Positions 20,198-30,019 are shown, numbered from the stretch's first letter. The stretch: DNA of 64,000 nt from Mannheimia haemolytica (GCA_900638155.1 LR134495.1:496001-560000); one strand, 5' to 3'. The notes: generated from the letters alone by a model not told the origin. Numbers and translations are program-made.

Positions 20198-22090
20198 ATG
20201 ATTTACAACCAAATTTACGATGTTATCGTGGTCGGCGGTGGTCACGCCGGCACAGAAGCGGCCCTAGCACCGGCACGAATGGGCTTAAAAACCCTGCTTT
20301 TAACCCATAATGTAGATACCTTAGGGCAAATGTCGTGTAACCCTGCCATCGGTGGGATCGGCAAAGGCCATCTGGTTAAAGAGATCGATGCGATGGGCGG
20401 TTTAATGGCAAAAGCGACTGACGTTGCCGGGATCCAATTCCGCACCCTAAACAGCTCGAAAGGGCCGGCTGTGCGTGCTACTCGAGCACAAGCAGACCGT
20501 GTGCTTTACCGCAATGCAGTGCGTACAGTATTAGAAAATCAACCGAATTTAGATATTTTCCAGCAAGAAGTGGTCGATATTTTGGTGGAAAACAACCGTG
20601 CAGTGGGTGCAGTCACCAAAATGGGCTTAACGTTTAAAGCCCGTGCGGTAGTTTTAACCGCAGGTACGTTCTTAGCGGGTAAAATACACATTGGATTAGA
20701 TAACTATGCAGGAGGTCGTGCCGGCGATCCTGCTGCAACAATGTTGGCAGATCGTCTGCGTGATCTTAATTTGCGTGTTGATCGCCTTAAAACCGGCACA
20801 CCACCTCGCCTCGATGCCCGTACCATCAATTTTGACGTACTTGCCAAACAACATGGTGATGAAGTGTTACCCGTCTTCTCTTTTATGGGCGATGTTTCAC
20901 AGCACCCACGCCAAATTCCGTGCTACATCACTCATACTAACGATCAAACTCACGATTTAATTCGCAACAGTCTTGATCGCAGCCCGATGTACACCGGTAT
21001 TATCGAAGGTGTCGGCCCACGTTACTGCCCGTCTATTGAAGATAAAGTAATGCGTTTTGCCGATCGTAACAGCCACCAAATCTACCTTGAACCGGAAGGC
21101 TTAAATACGATTGAGGTTTACCCGAACGGGATCTCTACCAGCTTGCCGTTTGATGTGCAAATGGGAATTGTGAACTCAATGAAAGGCTTGGAAAACACCC
21201 GTATCATCAAACCGGGCTATGCGATTGAGTACGACTACTTCGACCCGCGTGATTTAAAACCGACCCTTGAAACCAAAGCGATTGATGGCTTATTCTTTGC
21301 CGGACAAATTAACGGCACGACCGGTTACGAAGAAGCAGGTGCGCAGGGGTTATTGGCGGGGATTAACGCTGCGTTACAAGTTCAAGGCAAAGAGAGTTGG
21401 TATCCAACCCGAGATCAAGCTTACATCGGCGTATTGGTGGACGACCTCTGCACATTAGGCACTAAAGAGCCGTACCGTGTGTTCACTTCCCGTGCCGAAT
21501 ATCGCCTGTTACTGCGTGAAGACAATGCCGATATCCGCCTCACGCCAAAAGCCCACGAACTTGGCTTGATTGATGAAGCTCGTTGGGCAAGATTTAATCA
21601 AAAAATGGAAGCTATTGAGCAAGAAAGAGCCCGCTTGAAATCCACTTGGGCACATTTACAAATGCCAAATCTGGATGAACTGAATGCGTTACTCAATAAT
21701 CCATTGACTCGTGAGGCAAGCGGCGAAGATTTAATCCGTCGTCCGGAAATGAGCTATGAAAAACTGACCCAAATTGCCCCATTTGCCCCGGCGATTGAAG
21801 ACAAAGAAGCGGCAGAACAGGTGGAAATTGCGATCAAATATCAAGGCTATATTGAACATCAATCGAACGAAATTGAACGCCATAAACGCCACGAAAACAC
21901 CCTGATTCCGGCAGAGTTTGACTACGACAAAGTCGAAAGCCTCTCCAACGAAGTGCGAGCTAAATTGATGCAACACCGCCCTGTCTCCATCGGGCAGGCA
22001 AGCCGCATTTCCGGTATCACACCGGCAGCAATTTCCATTCTTTTGGTTAATTTGAAAAAACAAGGAATGTTGAAACGGGGTGAGTTGTAA
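20198..22090 (+). CDS. mnmG: tRNA U34 carboxymethylaminomethyl synthase subunit MnmG (GidA)
   Basis: A 630-residue FAD enzyme that, with MnmE, modifies U34 in tRNA anticodons. The N-terminal FAD motif [10 protein letters not shown] is at residues 13-22, followed by [20 protein letters not shown], the catalytic-region RLKTGTPPR and a late [12 protein letters not shown]. The C-terminal helical domain ends with [17 protein letters not shown]. Length is standard. Transcription through the adjacent oriC-mnmG boundary is a classic arrangement. Followed by a USS hairpin and a fic remnant. Confidence 0.98.
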   Translation: MIYNQIYDVIVVGGGHAGTEAALAPARMGLKTLLLTHNVDTLGQMSCNPAIGGIGKGHLVKEIDAMGGLMAKATDVAGIQFRTLNSSKGPAVRATRAQADRVLYRNAVRTVLENQPNLDIFQQEVVDILVENNRAVGAVTKMGLTFKARAVVLTAGTFLAGKIHIGLDNYAGGRAGDPAATMLADRLRDLNLRVDRLKTGTPPRLDARTINFDVLAKQHGDEVLPVFSFMGDVSQHPRQIPCYITHTNDQTHDLIRNSLDRSPMYTGIIEGVGPRYCPSIEDKVMRFADRNSHQIYLEPEGLNTIEVYPNGISTSLPFDVQMGIVNSMKGLENTRIIKPGYAIEYDYFDPRDLKPTLETKAIDGLFFAGQINGTTGYEEAGAQGLLAGINAALQVQGKESWYPTRDQAYIGVLVDDLCTLGTKEPYRVFTSRAEYRLLLREDNADIRLTPKAHELGLIDEARWARFNQKMEAIEQERARLKSTWAHLQMPNLDELNALLNNPLTREASGEDLIRRPEMSYEKLTQIAPFAPAIEDKEAAEQVEIAIKYQGYIEHQSNEIERHKRHENTLIPAEFDYDKVESLSNEVRAKLMQHRPVSIGQASRISGITPAAISILLVNLKKQGMLKRGEL

Positions 22091-22095
22091 ATACT

Positions 22096-22141
22096 ACAAG
22101 CGGTTGATTTTGCAGAATTTTTTGCAACCTTGACCGCTTGT
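22096..22141. terminator. Inverted USS pair after mnmG
   Basis: An inverted ACAAGCGGT/ACCGCTTGT pair with a T-rich centre directly follows mnmG and probably ends its transcript. The right USS copy abuts the first bases of the fic remnant. Confidence 0.7.
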
Positions 22142-22406
22142 ATTCTTTGGAGAAGGAAATACCCGAACTACCGCCGTATTTTTAATTAGATATCTGCATA
22201 ACCTCGGTTTTTTGCCGTTCGATCACCAAATGTTTGCCCAACATTCGTGGTATTTCTGCAATGCATTTGTTCATACCAATTATGAAAATCTGCGACAAGG
22301 TGTATTTGCGACTACAGATTTAGTGATGTTTCTTGAAAATTTATTGTTTGAAAAAAGTCATTCGTTAAGTAATCGGGCATTGCGTATTAATGAAAATAAT
22401 GATTAA
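22142..22406 (+). pseudogene. Fic-domain AMP-transferase, 3' remnant
   Basis: Reading the frame that ends at 22406 back to the USS hairpin gives EGNTRTTAVFLIRYLHNLG, the C-terminal part of the Fic active-site loop (HxFx-[D/E]-GN-x-R), then the typical Fic tail with FCNAFVHTNYENL and LENLLF. The catalytic His and everything N-terminal are missing, so the fragment (about 88 codons) cannot be an active AMP transferase. A TTG at 22212 could start a 64-residue peptide but has no ribosome-binding site. It lies between mnmG and rsmG, 12 bases from the latter. Confidence 0.75.
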
Positions 22407-22418
22407 GGAATTTGCAAA

Positions 22419-23033
22419 ATGTTAGCTAAATTAAACCGCTTGCTTGCTCAAGCAGAAATAAATTTGACCGATCAACAAAAAGAGCAGTTAGTTGGTTTTG
22501 TGCGATTATTGGATAAATGGAATAAGGCGTATAACCTCACTTCTGTTCGTAATCCTGATGAAATGTTGGTTAAACACATTTTAGATAGCCTTGTGGTTAG
22601 CCGCCATTTACAGGGCGAAACGTTTATTGATGTGGGAACAGGTCCGGGCTTACCGGGGATTCCGCTGGCAATCGCAAATCCGGATAAACAATTTGTATTG
22701 CTCGACAGCCTTGGCAAACGGATTAGTTTTATTAAAAACGCGTTGCGTGAGCTTGGGATTAAGAACGTTACCCCGGTGCAAAGTCGAGTGGAAGAATACA
22801 GCGAAAGCCAATTTGACGGCGTATTAAGCCGAGCTTTTGCCTCACTTAATGATATGGTGAGCTGGTGCTACCATTTACCGACGGAAAACGGAAAATTTTA
22901 TGCGTTAAAAGGCGTGTATGACGAGCAGGAAACAGCTGAAATTAAACAGCCTATTCAGTTGGTGGAAGTGATTAAGCTTGAAGTACCTGAGCTGGTTGGG
23001 GAGCGGCATTTAGTGGTGTTGAAAAAGCCCTAA
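22419..23033 (+). CDS. rsmG: 16S rRNA (guanine527-N7)-methyltransferase RsmG (GidB)
   Basis: A 204-residue SAM-dependent enzyme that methylates G527 of 16S rRNA. The SAM-binding motif [15 protein letters not shown] lies near residues 68-82, [16 protein letters not shown] upstream of it and [11 protein letters not shown] near 139. Length is normal. In E. coli rsmG leads into atpI; here the next genes are glycerophosphate genes and atpI is about 15.6 kb away. Confidence 0.97.
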   Translation: MLAKLNRLLAQAEINLTDQQKEQLVGFVRLLDKWNKAYNLTSVRNPDEMLVKHILDSLVVSRHLQGETFIDVGTGPGLPGIPLAIANPDKQFVLLDSLGKRISFIKNALRELGIKNVTPVQSRVEEYSESQFDGVLSRAFASLNDMVSWCYHLPTENGKFYALKGVYDEQETAEIKQPIQLVEVIKLEVPELVGERHLVVLKKP

Positions 23034-23099
23034 CAGAAAGCGATATGCAAAAAGTAGAAGCTATTTATAATTGCTTAATTCTCCCAACAGTACATCACT

Positions 23100-23117
23100 T
23101 GTGGATAAATTTATCCA
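23100..23117. other. DnaA box overlapping a 16-bp palindrome
   Basis: A perfect DnaA-box complement (TGTGGATAA) at 23100-23108 runs into the 16-base palindrome TGGATAAATTTATCCA at 23102-23117, just after rsmG. It may be an isolated DnaA site near oriC or a chance match. Confidence 0.4.
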
Positions 23118-23125
23118 ATTCTATA

Positions 23126-23157
23126 AAAAATGGAACTCTAACCTGAGTTCCATTTTT
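23126..23157. terminator. Bidirectional terminator between rsmG and the OPA antiporter gene
   Basis: The 13-base arms AAAAATGGAACTC and GAGTTCCATTTTT enclose a 6-base loop, giving a strong stem with A/T tails on both sides between two convergent genes. Confidence 0.85.
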
Positions 23158-23170
23158 GTCAATTTTTACT

Positions 23171-24511
23171 TTAAACATCTAACTGTTTAGAGGTTTTCTT
23201 AAACAGGGTTAGCGCAATAAAGCCGAAGGCTAAGAAACAAGAGATGATTAGCGCATAGAAACCGCCGTCCCAGCCGAACATATCAACCAGTTTACCCATC
23301 ACATAACCTGCACTTGCAGAGCCTAAGAGGTAACCGAATAAGCCGGTTAAACCTGTTGCGGTGCCGGTTGCAACGCGTGGCACTAAATCAGCCGCTTGTA
23401 AACCGATCATCATCACCGGGCCGTAGATTAAGAAACCAATCGCTACTAAGCAAATGTTGTCGATTAACGGGTTGCCGGCAGGGTTTTTCCAGTAAACCAC
23501 AATCGCAATTAATACCCCAACAAGGAATAATAACATCGGTGGCGCACGGTGGCCTTTGAACACTTTGTCGCTTAAATAACCGCTTGCAAGCATACCGAAG
23601 ATACCGGCATATTCATACAAGAAGTACGCCCAGCTCTGTTTATCTACTGAGAAGTGTTTCACTTCTTTGAGGTAAGTCGGCGCCCAGTCGATAATGCCGT
23701 AGCGAATAAAGTACACAAACACGTTCGCAATCGCAATCGCCCAGAGGAATTTGTTGTTTAAAATGTATTTATAGAAAATGTCTTTTGAAGAAAGGGTGTG
23801 TGCGGATTCCACTTTTTCAACGATTTTCTCCCCTTTCCATTGATCAACCGGTGGTAAACCTTGTGACTCTGGCGTATCACGCATTAAATAGAACATCACA
23901 AATGCCAACACAATTGCAATCAGCGCAGGTAGATAGAACAGTGATTGCCACACACCAAAAATCGACAAGCCTAAAATCGCCAACGGCCCGATTAAACCAC
24001 CGCCCAAGTTGTGCGATACGTTCCACCAGCTCCACCAAACACCACGTTCAGAGGTCGAGAACCAGTTAGTCATTGTTTTCGCACCCGGTGGATAGCCCAT
24101 ACCTTGGAACCAGCCGTTCAAGGCAGAGAGTAAAATCATCAACGGAATGGAGGCAAGTACGCCCGGTACTAAGCCGAAAATCAGGCTGACAATCGCTGAA
24201 CCAAGTAAGCCGATAGTGATAAAGTATTTCGGGTTAGAACGGTCGGAAACGTTACCCATAATAAATTTACTGAACCCGTAAGCAAGCGATAACGCTACAC
24301 CAACTGTCCCTAAATCGGCTTTGGTAAAGCCATATTCATCAATCAAATACGGCATTGCCAACGAGAAGTTTTTACGAATTAAATAATATGCCGCATAGCC
24401 GATAAACACGCCTGCAAACACTTGCCAACGCAATTTGCGATACTCTGCATCAACTCTGCTTGATTCCACTTTTTGTTCTGCCGGTGGAGAGGCTTTTAGG
24501 AAGGAAAACAT
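23171..24511 (-). CDS. OPA-family organophosphate:phosphate antiporter, GlpT paralogue
   Basis: A 446-residue, 12-helix major facilitator protein close to GlpT but distinct from the true glpT nearby. It keeps the phosphate-binding arginines (YYLIRKNFSL and VYFIRYGIIDW, equal to GlpT R45 and R269) and the helix-5 His (WNVSHN, equal to H165). The GlpT segment CGRTMVHWW, however, reads PGAKTMTNWF here, and RGVWWSWWN resembles UhpC. Substrate may therefore be a different phosphate ester. The start at 24511 has AAGGAG; it is third in the glpT-glpQ run. Hexose-phosphate transport is an alternative. Confidence 0.82.
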   Translation of the reverse strand: MFSFLKASPPAEQKVESSRVDAEYRKLRWQVFAGVFIGYAAYYLIRKNFSLAMPYLIDEYGFTKADLGTVGVALSLAYGFSKFIMGNVSDRSNPKYFITIGLLGSAIVSLIFGLVPGVLASIPLMILLSALNGWFQGMGYPPGAKTMTNWFSTSERGVWWSWWNVSHNLGGGLIGPLAILGLSIFGVWQSLFYLPALIAIVLAFVMFYLMRDTPESQGLPPVDQWKGEKIVEKVESAHTLSSKDIFYKYILNNKFLWAIAIANVFVYFIRYGIIDWAPTYLKEVKHFSVDKQSWAYFLYEYAGIFGMLASGYLSDKVFKGHRAPPMLLFLVGVLIAIVVYWKNPAGNPLIDNICLVAIGFLIYGPVMMIGLQAADLVPRVATGTATGLTGLFGYLLGSASAGYVMGKLVDMFGWDGGFYALIISCFLAFGFIALTLFKKTSKQLDV

Positions 24512-24627
24512 CTTACTACTCCTTAACAATGAAATCCTATGCTCAATTTAGCACTTCATTTGGAGTATAAAAAGCAGATTTTTTCAAATTTGTGAGCAAG
24601 ATCAAAATTTTTTTGAGCGAAATCGAA

Positions 24628-24683
24628 AAGCGGTTGAATTTCTCCCTTCTTTTGCAAAAAATTTGAGAAAACCAACCGCTTGT
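24628..24683. terminator. Inverted USS pair between glpQ and the second antiporter gene
   Basis: AAGCGGTTGAATTTCTC pairs with GAGAAAACCAACCGCTT around a T-rich centre, just after the glpQ stop. It may end the glpTQ transcript or cut expression of the gene that follows. Confidence 0.6.
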
Positions 24684-24698
24684 CAGGTTAAAAAGAGG

Positions 24699-25772
24699 CT
24701 ATTTCTGTTTTTTCAAAAACGCTACACCGGTATCAGGGAAATCGGTAAAGACGCCGGTTGCGCCCGCTTTGTTCAGCAACGCATCGTACATTTCATCAAC
24801 ATTCTGGAAAAAGTCCGGCAGTGCATCTTTACGCACAGTGTATGGGTGAAGTTCCATTTTGTACTTCGCCAACTCTTTCACTAACGGTGTGTAAACAATG
24901 TTGCCGACTTTGGATTTTTCTTTATCAACCAACATATACCAACCCGGGCCAACACCATCGGCATATTTGGCGACTTCTGCCATCGCACCGTCTTTGAACA
25001 TCCAGTCGTAGTCGTAATTGACCCAGTTGCCGTTTTTATCTTTCTCTTCGGTTTCGTGCCAATCGGTGTAGGCAACTAACTGCACCAATTTTACGTCCAT
25101 TCCCAGTTTCGGCAGTAATTCGGTTTTGATCCGTTTCAGCTCGTTGAAATCGAAGGTTTGTAGATAAATCGGTGAGGTTTTACTGTCGTAGCCGTATTTT
25201 TTCAACACTTTTAGGGTTTCCAGTGCAATGTCTTTGCCCTCTTTATGGTGTAACCACGGCGCTTTGATTTCAGGGTAGATCCCGACTTTTTTGCCGGTCG
25301 ATTTTTCCAACCCTTGAATAAATTCCAGCTCCTCTTCCAAAGTGTGAATGGTGAAATGGGACTGCCACATCGGGAAACGGTTCGGGTAAACCTGTGCCTG
25401 CTTGCCGTCTTTCACCTCAAAATTCTCGGTCATTTCTAAACTTTTGATCTCATCAAGCGTGAAATCAATCACATAATAGCGACCGTCTGCACGTTTACGA
25501 TCAGGGAATTTTTTCGCGACATCAGTTAAGCCGTCTAAAAAGTGGTCGTGGATCACAATCAGGCGGTTATCTTTGGTCATTGCAAGATCTTGCTCTAAAT
25601 AGTCTGCTTGTTGCCCGAATGCTAAGGCTTTGGATTCCAGCGTATGCTCAGGTAAATAACCGCTTGCACCACGGTGGGCAATCACTAATTTATCTGATTG
25701 TTGTGCATAAGCACTCAATGTAATAGTTGACAATGTTAATGCAGCAACCAATGTTTTGAATTTAAATTTCAT
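24699..25772 (-). CDS. glpQ: Periplasmic glycerophosphodiester phosphodiesterase (GlpQ, protein D homologue)
   Basis: A 357-residue enzyme that splits glycerophosphodiesters (for example glycerophosphocholine) to glycerol-3-phosphate and an alcohol. The catalytic HRGASG starts at His33, with PEHTLES, EQDLAMTKD and IHDHFLDGL following. It is very close to H. influenzae protein D, but protein D is a surface lipoprotein, whereas this signal peptide ends AYA|QQ after residue 23 with no lipobox Cys, predicting a soluble periplasmic enzyme. It lies 69 bases downstream of glpT, whose product would import the glycerol-3-phosphate. Confidence 0.95.
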   Translation of the reverse strand: MKFKFKTLVAALTLSTITLSAYAQQSDKLVIAHRGASGYLPEHTLESKALAFGQQADYLEQDLAMTKDNRLIVIHDHFLDGLTDVAKKFPDRKRADGRYYVIDFTLDEIKSLEMTENFEVKDGKQAQVYPNRFPMWQSHFTIHTLEEELEFIQGLEKSTGKKVGIYPEIKAPWLHHKEGKDIALETLKVLKKYGYDSKTSPIYLQTFDFNELKRIKTELLPKLGMDVKLVQLVAYTDWHETEEKDKNGNWVNYDYDWMFKDGAMAEVAKYADGVGPGWYMLVDKEKSKVGNIVYTPLVKELAKYKMELHPYTVRKDALPDFFQNVDEMYDALLNKAGATGVFTDFPDTGVAFLKKQK

Positions 25773-25841
25773 AGAATTACCTCATATAGTGTAAAAAATA
25801 AAAGGAAGAACAAAATGTCCTTCCTTTTGATAAGTTACGTA

Positions 25842-27287
25842 TTATTTACCATAGCGATCTTCTAATTTCGCTTTATGTTTGCCTTCTTCAACCATTACGA
25901 TGAAGGTTAAGAGAATGGCTAATACACCGCCGCCGATCATTACATAGAAACCGCCGTCCCAACCGAAGGTATCGGCTGCCCAGCCAACAACTGCTGAGGC
26001 TGCAACTGTACCGCCTAAGTAACCGAATAAACCAGTGAAACCTGCTGCTGTACCTGCTGCTTTTTTCGGTGCAAGTTCAAGAGCGTGTAAGCCGATCAAC
26101 ATTACCGGACCGTAGATTAAGAAACCGATAGTCGTCATCCAGATGAAGTCCATCAATTGATATGGGTTTTCATACCAAGCGTGACCTGCATATTGTGCAA
26201 TTTCAGATTCCGGTGTGGCTGGGTTGAGCCAGAACGCAACCACTGCTGCGGTGGTGAGAATCATAAAGATGAAACCAGTTAAACCACGTTTGCCTTTAAA
26301 CACTTTATCAGATACCCAGCCGCAGAGTAATGTACCCGGAATGGCGGCTAATTCGTAAATGGTGTATGCCCACGCTGTGCCTTTGATGTTGAAGTGTTTC
26401 ACTTCACCTAAGTAAACCGGAGACCATTTCAATACGCCATAGCGGATTAAGTAAACGAATACGTTCGCAATCGCAATGTACCATAACAATTTGTTTTTAA
26501 ACACATATTTCACAAAAATTTCTTTAGTAGTTAAATCGTGTTCGTAAGTTTTTTCGTTATAGTCGTCTGGGTAGTCGTTACGCCATTTTTCAACCGGCGG
26601 TAAACCGCAAGATTGTGGGGTATCTTTCATTACAAGGTAGATTGGAATAGCTGCGATCATCGCTGCAATACCCGGGAAGTAAAGGGCTTGTTGCCAAATA
26701 TCTTTCGCTTTCGCCTCAACACCAAACTCGCTGAAATAGAGCGCACTCGCTAATAGCACCATTGCACCCGGCACCATACCACCTAAGTTGTGAGCGGTAT
26801 TCCAGATAGAAACGATTGTGCCACGTTCAGATTTAGACCACCAGTGAACCATTGTCCGTCCGCACGGTGGCCAGCCCATACCTTGGAACCAACCGTTTAA
26901 GAAGATCATCACCCACATTACCAGAATGCTAGATGTTGCCCAAGGCATTAAGCCCATTAGAGTCATACATAAACCGGAAAGTAATAAACCAAACGGTAAG
27001 AATACTTTCGGGTTAGAGCGGTCAGACATACCTGCCATCACGAATTTTGATAAACCGTAAGCCAGACCGGCAGCCGTACCAATGACACCAAGATCGGTTT
27101 TGGTGTACATACCGGCTTCAATCAAACCTTTTTGTGCTAAGTCGAAGTTAGCACGCACGAAATAGTAAGCGGCGTAGCCGAAGAAAATCCCTGCAAACAC
27201 TTGCCAACGCAAGAATTTATATCTTGCATCAACTTTGTCCGCCGGAAGTTCCGCAATATGCGGAGCGGGTTTAAATGGACCAAACAT
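25842..27287 (-). CDS. glpT: Glycerol-3-phosphate:phosphate antiporter GlpT
   Basis: A 481-residue, 12-helix transporter matching E. coli GlpT almost motif for motif: FKPAPH at the N terminus, YYFVRANFD with the first phosphate-binding Arg, [22 protein letters not shown] with the helix-5 His, and [11 protein letters not shown] with the second Arg. It is about 30 residues longer than E. coli GlpT, through a loop near [15 protein letters not shown]. The ATG at 27287 is preceded by GGAG. It is first of three leftward genes and divergent from glpD. Confidence 0.95.
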   Translation of the reverse strand: MFGPFKPAPHIAELPADKVDARYKFLRWQVFAGIFFGYAAYYFVRANFDLAQKGLIEAGMYTKTDLGVIGTAAGLAYGLSKFVMAGMSDRSNPKVFLPFGLLLSGLCMTLMGLMPWATSSILVMWVMIFLNGWFQGMGWPPCGRTMVHWWSKSERGTIVSIWNTAHNLGGMVPGAMVLLASALYFSEFGVEAKAKDIWQQALYFPGIAAMIAAIPIYLVMKDTPQSCGLPPVEKWRNDYPDDYNEKTYEHDLTTKEIFVKYVFKNKLLWYIAIANVFVYLIRYGVLKWSPVYLGEVKHFNIKGTAWAYTIYELAAIPGTLLCGWVSDKVFKGKRGLTGFIFMILTTAAVVAFWLNPATPESEIAQYAGHAWYENPYQLMDFIWMTTIGFLIYGPVMLIGLHALELAPKKAAGTAAGFTGLFGYLGGTVAASAVVGWAADTFGWDGGFYVMIGGGVLAILLTFIVMVEEGKHKAKLEDRYGK

Positions 27288-27646
27288 AGTATTCTCCAAT
27301 ATTACTTAGTAAAACCTCTGAATAATTCCTTTTTAGGAAATTAGGGAAGCAATAATAAATGAAAATAAAAAATGACAAAGTTATTTTTTATAAAAATGTG
27401 ATTCATTTCACAAAAAATTTACCTTAAGTTATAAAAAAATGATTGAAAAAGAAAATTAAATATCAGCCTCTCTAGCGATAAAATGTTCTTCCTATGTGAA
27501 GAGGAATAGCCATAAAAAGCACAATATAGAAATATTTTGTGACATAGATCTAATTTTTAAACAAATGTCTTTGAAGTCATTTTGTTTTCGTTTATGCTAA
27601 TTAAGTAATGATTAAATGTTCTAATTCGAGCAAAAGGAGCAAAAAA
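27288..27646. promoter_or_regulatory. Divergent glpT/glpD regulatory region
   Basis: This AT-rich 360-base gap holds the promoters of the leftward glpT operon and rightward glpD. Besides the strong CRP site listed separately, a weaker CRP-like sequence (TGTGA at 27538 with a two-mismatch right half) lies about 100 bases before glpD. No GlpR operator could be assigned with confidence, and no gene is seen. Confidence 0.55.
27397..27412. promoter_or_regulatory. CRP-binding site upstream of glpT
   Basis: TGTGA-TTCATT-TCACA is a perfect match to the CRP core (TGTGA-N6-TCACA), flanked by AAA and AAA. It sits about 110 bases upstream of the glpT start and 235 bases upstream of glpD, which fits catabolite control of glycerophosphate use. 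Confidence 0.8.
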
Positions 27647-29242
27647 ATGCAAAGACATGAACAGCTAGCTCAAGTGCAACAAACGCAAAAATGGGATTTT
27701 ATTATTATTGGTGGTGGTGCAAGTGGTTTAGGAATTGCGGTAGATACTGCTTCACGTGGTTATAAAACCTTATTATTAGAAAGCCATGACTTTGCGAAAG
27801 GTACATCGAGCCGAAGCACAAAATTAGTCCACGGTGGCGTTCGCTATCTTGCAAATGGCGATGTTGCACTCGTGAGAGAAGCATTGCGTGAACGCGGTCG
27901 CTTAGCTAAAAATGCCGCTCACTTATTTAAAAACCAAAGCTTTATTATTCCAAACTACAAATTTAAGGACTGTGTAATGTATCGCGTTGGTTTGGGCTTA
28001 TACGATATGCTTTCAGGCAACCTGAGTTTAGGAAAGACTGAAAACATCAGTAAAACTGAAGCAAAAAGACGTTTACCAACCTTAAATGATACTGGTTTAC
28101 GTACAGGCACTGTTTATCAAGATGGGCAATTTGATGATTCACGGCTTGCAGTGAATATGGCACAAACGGTAGTAGAACACGGCGGTACAGTACTAAATCA
28201 TGCCAAAGTGACTTCATTACACAAGACTGCTCAAGGCAAAATTGATGGTGTGACTTTCTACGATGAACTTAATCAACAAGAATACACTATTTTCGGTACA
28301 GCAGTTATTAACGCAACCGGCGTATTTATGAATGATATTTTAAGTATGGATCATGGTAGCACGAAAAAATTTGTCGTACCAAGCCAAGGGATTCACTTAG
28401 TATTAGATAAATCATTCTTACCAAGCAATGATGCGTTAATGATTCCAAAAACCTCTGACGGACGAGTGTTATTTGCTGTACCTTGGCACGAAGTGTTAGT
28501 AGTAGGGACAACAGATACTCTGATTGAAAATCCTTCTTATGAGCCAATTCCATTGGAACAAGAGGTGAACTTTATTTTAGATACAGCCGCACAATATCTG
28601 ACAAAAAAACCAACTCGTGATGATGTAAAAGCGGTCTTTGCCGGTCAACGCCCACTTGCGGCACCGGAAAAAGAAGGTCAAAGTACTAAAGAAGTCTCGC
28701 GCAGCCATAAAGTTCTCACCGATGCAACCAGCGGTTTAATTACGATCACAGGTGGTAAATGGACAACTTATCGTCAAATGGCGGAAGATACCGTAGAAGA
28801 GGCGTTAAAAGTCCACTCTGAACTAGGTAAAAAAACTTGTGTAACCGTCAACTTACCGATTCACGGCAATATTCCAGCAGCGCAAGTGAATCTACAAGAT
28901 CATCTATATGTATATGGCTCAGATATTCCGCAACTACGTGCGTTAATGGCAGACAACCCAGAATATGCACAAAAACTTCACCCAAGACTCGATTATACCG
29001 TTGCAGAAGTGATCTGGGCAGTTCGCCACGAAATGGCATTCACCGTGGAAGATGTACTGGCTCGCCGAGTTCGTCTGCTGTTTACCGATGCAAGAGCTGC
29101 AATCGATAGCGCAGCGAAAGTGGCTGCCATTATGGCAAAAGAATTAGGTAAAGATGAAGTATGGCAACAACAGCAAGTAACACAATTCCTTGATGTCGCC
29201 AGAAACTACTTATTAGTAGATTATCAGCCACAAGCAATCTAA
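27647..29242 (+). CDS. glpD: FAD-dependent glycerol-3-phosphate dehydrogenase
   Basis: A 531-residue membrane-associated flavoenzyme that oxidises glycerol-3-phosphate to dihydroxyacetone phosphate and feeds quinones. The FAD motif IIIGGGASGLGIA lies near residues 20-32, then GTSSRSTKLVHGGVRYL, INATGVF and TITGGKWTTYRQMAED. The single-subunit form is shown by the complete length and C-terminal DUF-like helical domain. I chose the ATG at 27647 because AAGGAG precedes it by 7 bases; an ATG at 27608 would add 13 unlikely residues. With glpT and glpQ it completes a glycerophosphodiester pathway. Confidence 0.94.
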   Translation: MQRHEQLAQVQQTQKWDFIIIGGGASGLGIAVDTASRGYKTLLLESHDFAKGTSSRSTKLVHGGVRYLANGDVALVREALRERGRLAKNAAHLFKNQSFIIPNYKFKDCVMYRVGLGLYDMLSGNLSLGKTENISKTEAKRRLPTLNDTGLRTGTVYQDGQFDDSRLAVNMAQTVVEHGGTVLNHAKVTSLHKTAQGKIDGVTFYDELNQQEYTIFGTAVINATGVFMNDILSMDHGSTKKFVVPSQGIHLVLDKSFLPSNDALMIPKTSDGRVLFAVPWHEVLVVGTTDTLIENPSYEPIPLEQEVNFILDTAAQYLTKKPTRDDVKAVFAGQRPLAAPEKEGQSTKEVSRSHKVLTDATSGLITITGGKWTTYRQMAEDTVEEALKVHSELGKKTCVTVNLPIHGNIPAAQVNLQDHLYVYGSDIPQLRALMADNPEYAQKLHPRLDYTVAEVIWAVRHEMAFTVEDVLARRVRLLFTDARAAIDSAAKVAAIMAKELGKDEVWQQQQVTQFLDVARNYLLVDYQPQAI

Positions 29243-29255
29243 ATTGTGCTAACTA

Positions 29256-29328
29256 ACAAGCGGTTAAAATCGATAAAAATATTGCAATTACGTTATTTGC
29301 AACTTTTTAAACCATTTTAACCGCTTGT
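29256..29328. terminator. Inverted USS pair after glpD
   Basis: Fifteen-base arms ACAAGCGGTTAAAAT and ATTTTAACCGCTTGT lie between convergent glpD and the yqjK-like gene and can terminate both. Confidence 0.75.
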
Positions 29329-29331
29329 ATA

Positions 29332-29622
29332 TTAGCTATCATCTCTTTTATGTTTCTGTTTCTGTTGTAATAAAAAGAATGCTGTTAACCCCAATACAGA
29401 AAAGCTAATTCCTTTCATACTCAATAATCTTTTTACCAAAAAATCTAATGCAATGGTTTTAACTGCCGGTGAATTGACCAGTGCAAGCCCTGTTTGTTTC
29501 ACTTGTTTAAAAGGCTGCATAATCTCGTTTTTGGTTTTATTGGTTTCCGCTTTAAATCGCATTCTAAGTGCATTACCTTTTAGAATTAGAAGTTCCTTTT
29601 CGGTTAATTTAAGCTCTTCCAT
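29332..29622 (-). CDS. Small YqjK-like protein
   Basis: A basic, about 96-residue protein with one hydrophobic segment near the C terminus (ISFSVLGLTAFFLL) and a charged tail KQKHKRDDS. Recognition as YqjK-like rests mainly on its place after a YqjE-like and a YqjD-like gene, as in the E. coli yqjCDEK order. I placed the start at 29622 with GGAG upstream; an in-frame ATG at 29637 overlaps the preceding gene. Function is unknown. Confidence 0.6.
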   Translation of the reverse strand: MEELKLTEKELLILKGNALRMRFKAETNKTKNEIMQPFKQVKQTGLALVNSPAVKTIALDFLVKRLLSMKGISFSVLGLTAFFLLQQKQKHKRDDS

Positions 29623-29623
29623 T

Positions 29624-30019
29624 TTAATGTTCTCCATTCTGTTTCAAAGTTAAAGCACTCTTAAATGCGGCAATATCTAATTTTAGCTCGGTTAATGTAC
29701 TTTGCATAAAATGGCGTTGTTTTTTCAAGGCAGAAAGTATCATCACTCCGCAAATAATCACAGCAATAAACATAATAATGGCAATAGAAAAGAATACTTT
29801 AACTTTCTGTTCGGGTAACAAATAATTATCTAAACCAAATAATAAACTAACAAAAGAAACTAATAAAAATATAAAAGCCAATAAGATAAATATAAGCACT
29901 GAAATTAATTGATTTTTTTGCTCATTAATTTCAATTCTTGCCATCTCACCACGCACTTGAGCTATTTCCAATAATGTAATGAGACTATTTCTAAGTCCGG
30001 ATTTAATATTATCTAACAT
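29624..30019 (-). CDS. YqjE-like membrane protein (holin-superfamily type)
   Basis: A 131-residue protein with two strong membrane helices (ISVLIFILLAFIFLLVSFVSLLF and an FFSIAIIMFIAVIICGVMIL stretch), between basic/amphipathic ends. This is the build of YqjE/Phage_holin_3_6 proteins. The start at 30019 has AAGGA about 8 bases upstream. It is translationally coupled with the following yqjK-like gene. Confidence 0.72.
   Translation of the reverse strand: MLDNIKSGLRNSLITLLEIAQVRGEMARIEINEQKNQLISVLIFILLAFIFLLVSFVSLLFGLDNYLLPEQKVKVFFSIAIIMFIAVIICGVMILSALKKQRHFMQSTLTELKLDIAAFKSALTLKQNGEH

Noticed and set aside
20198..20445. Minus-strand frame within the start of mnmG
   Set aside because: It lies entirely opposite conserved MnmG FAD-binding sequence with no supporting features.
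22212..22406. Independent 64-residue gene starting at TTG
   Set aside because: Homology to Fic continues in frame upstream of the TTG, so this is the tail of a truncated gene rather than a new small gene.
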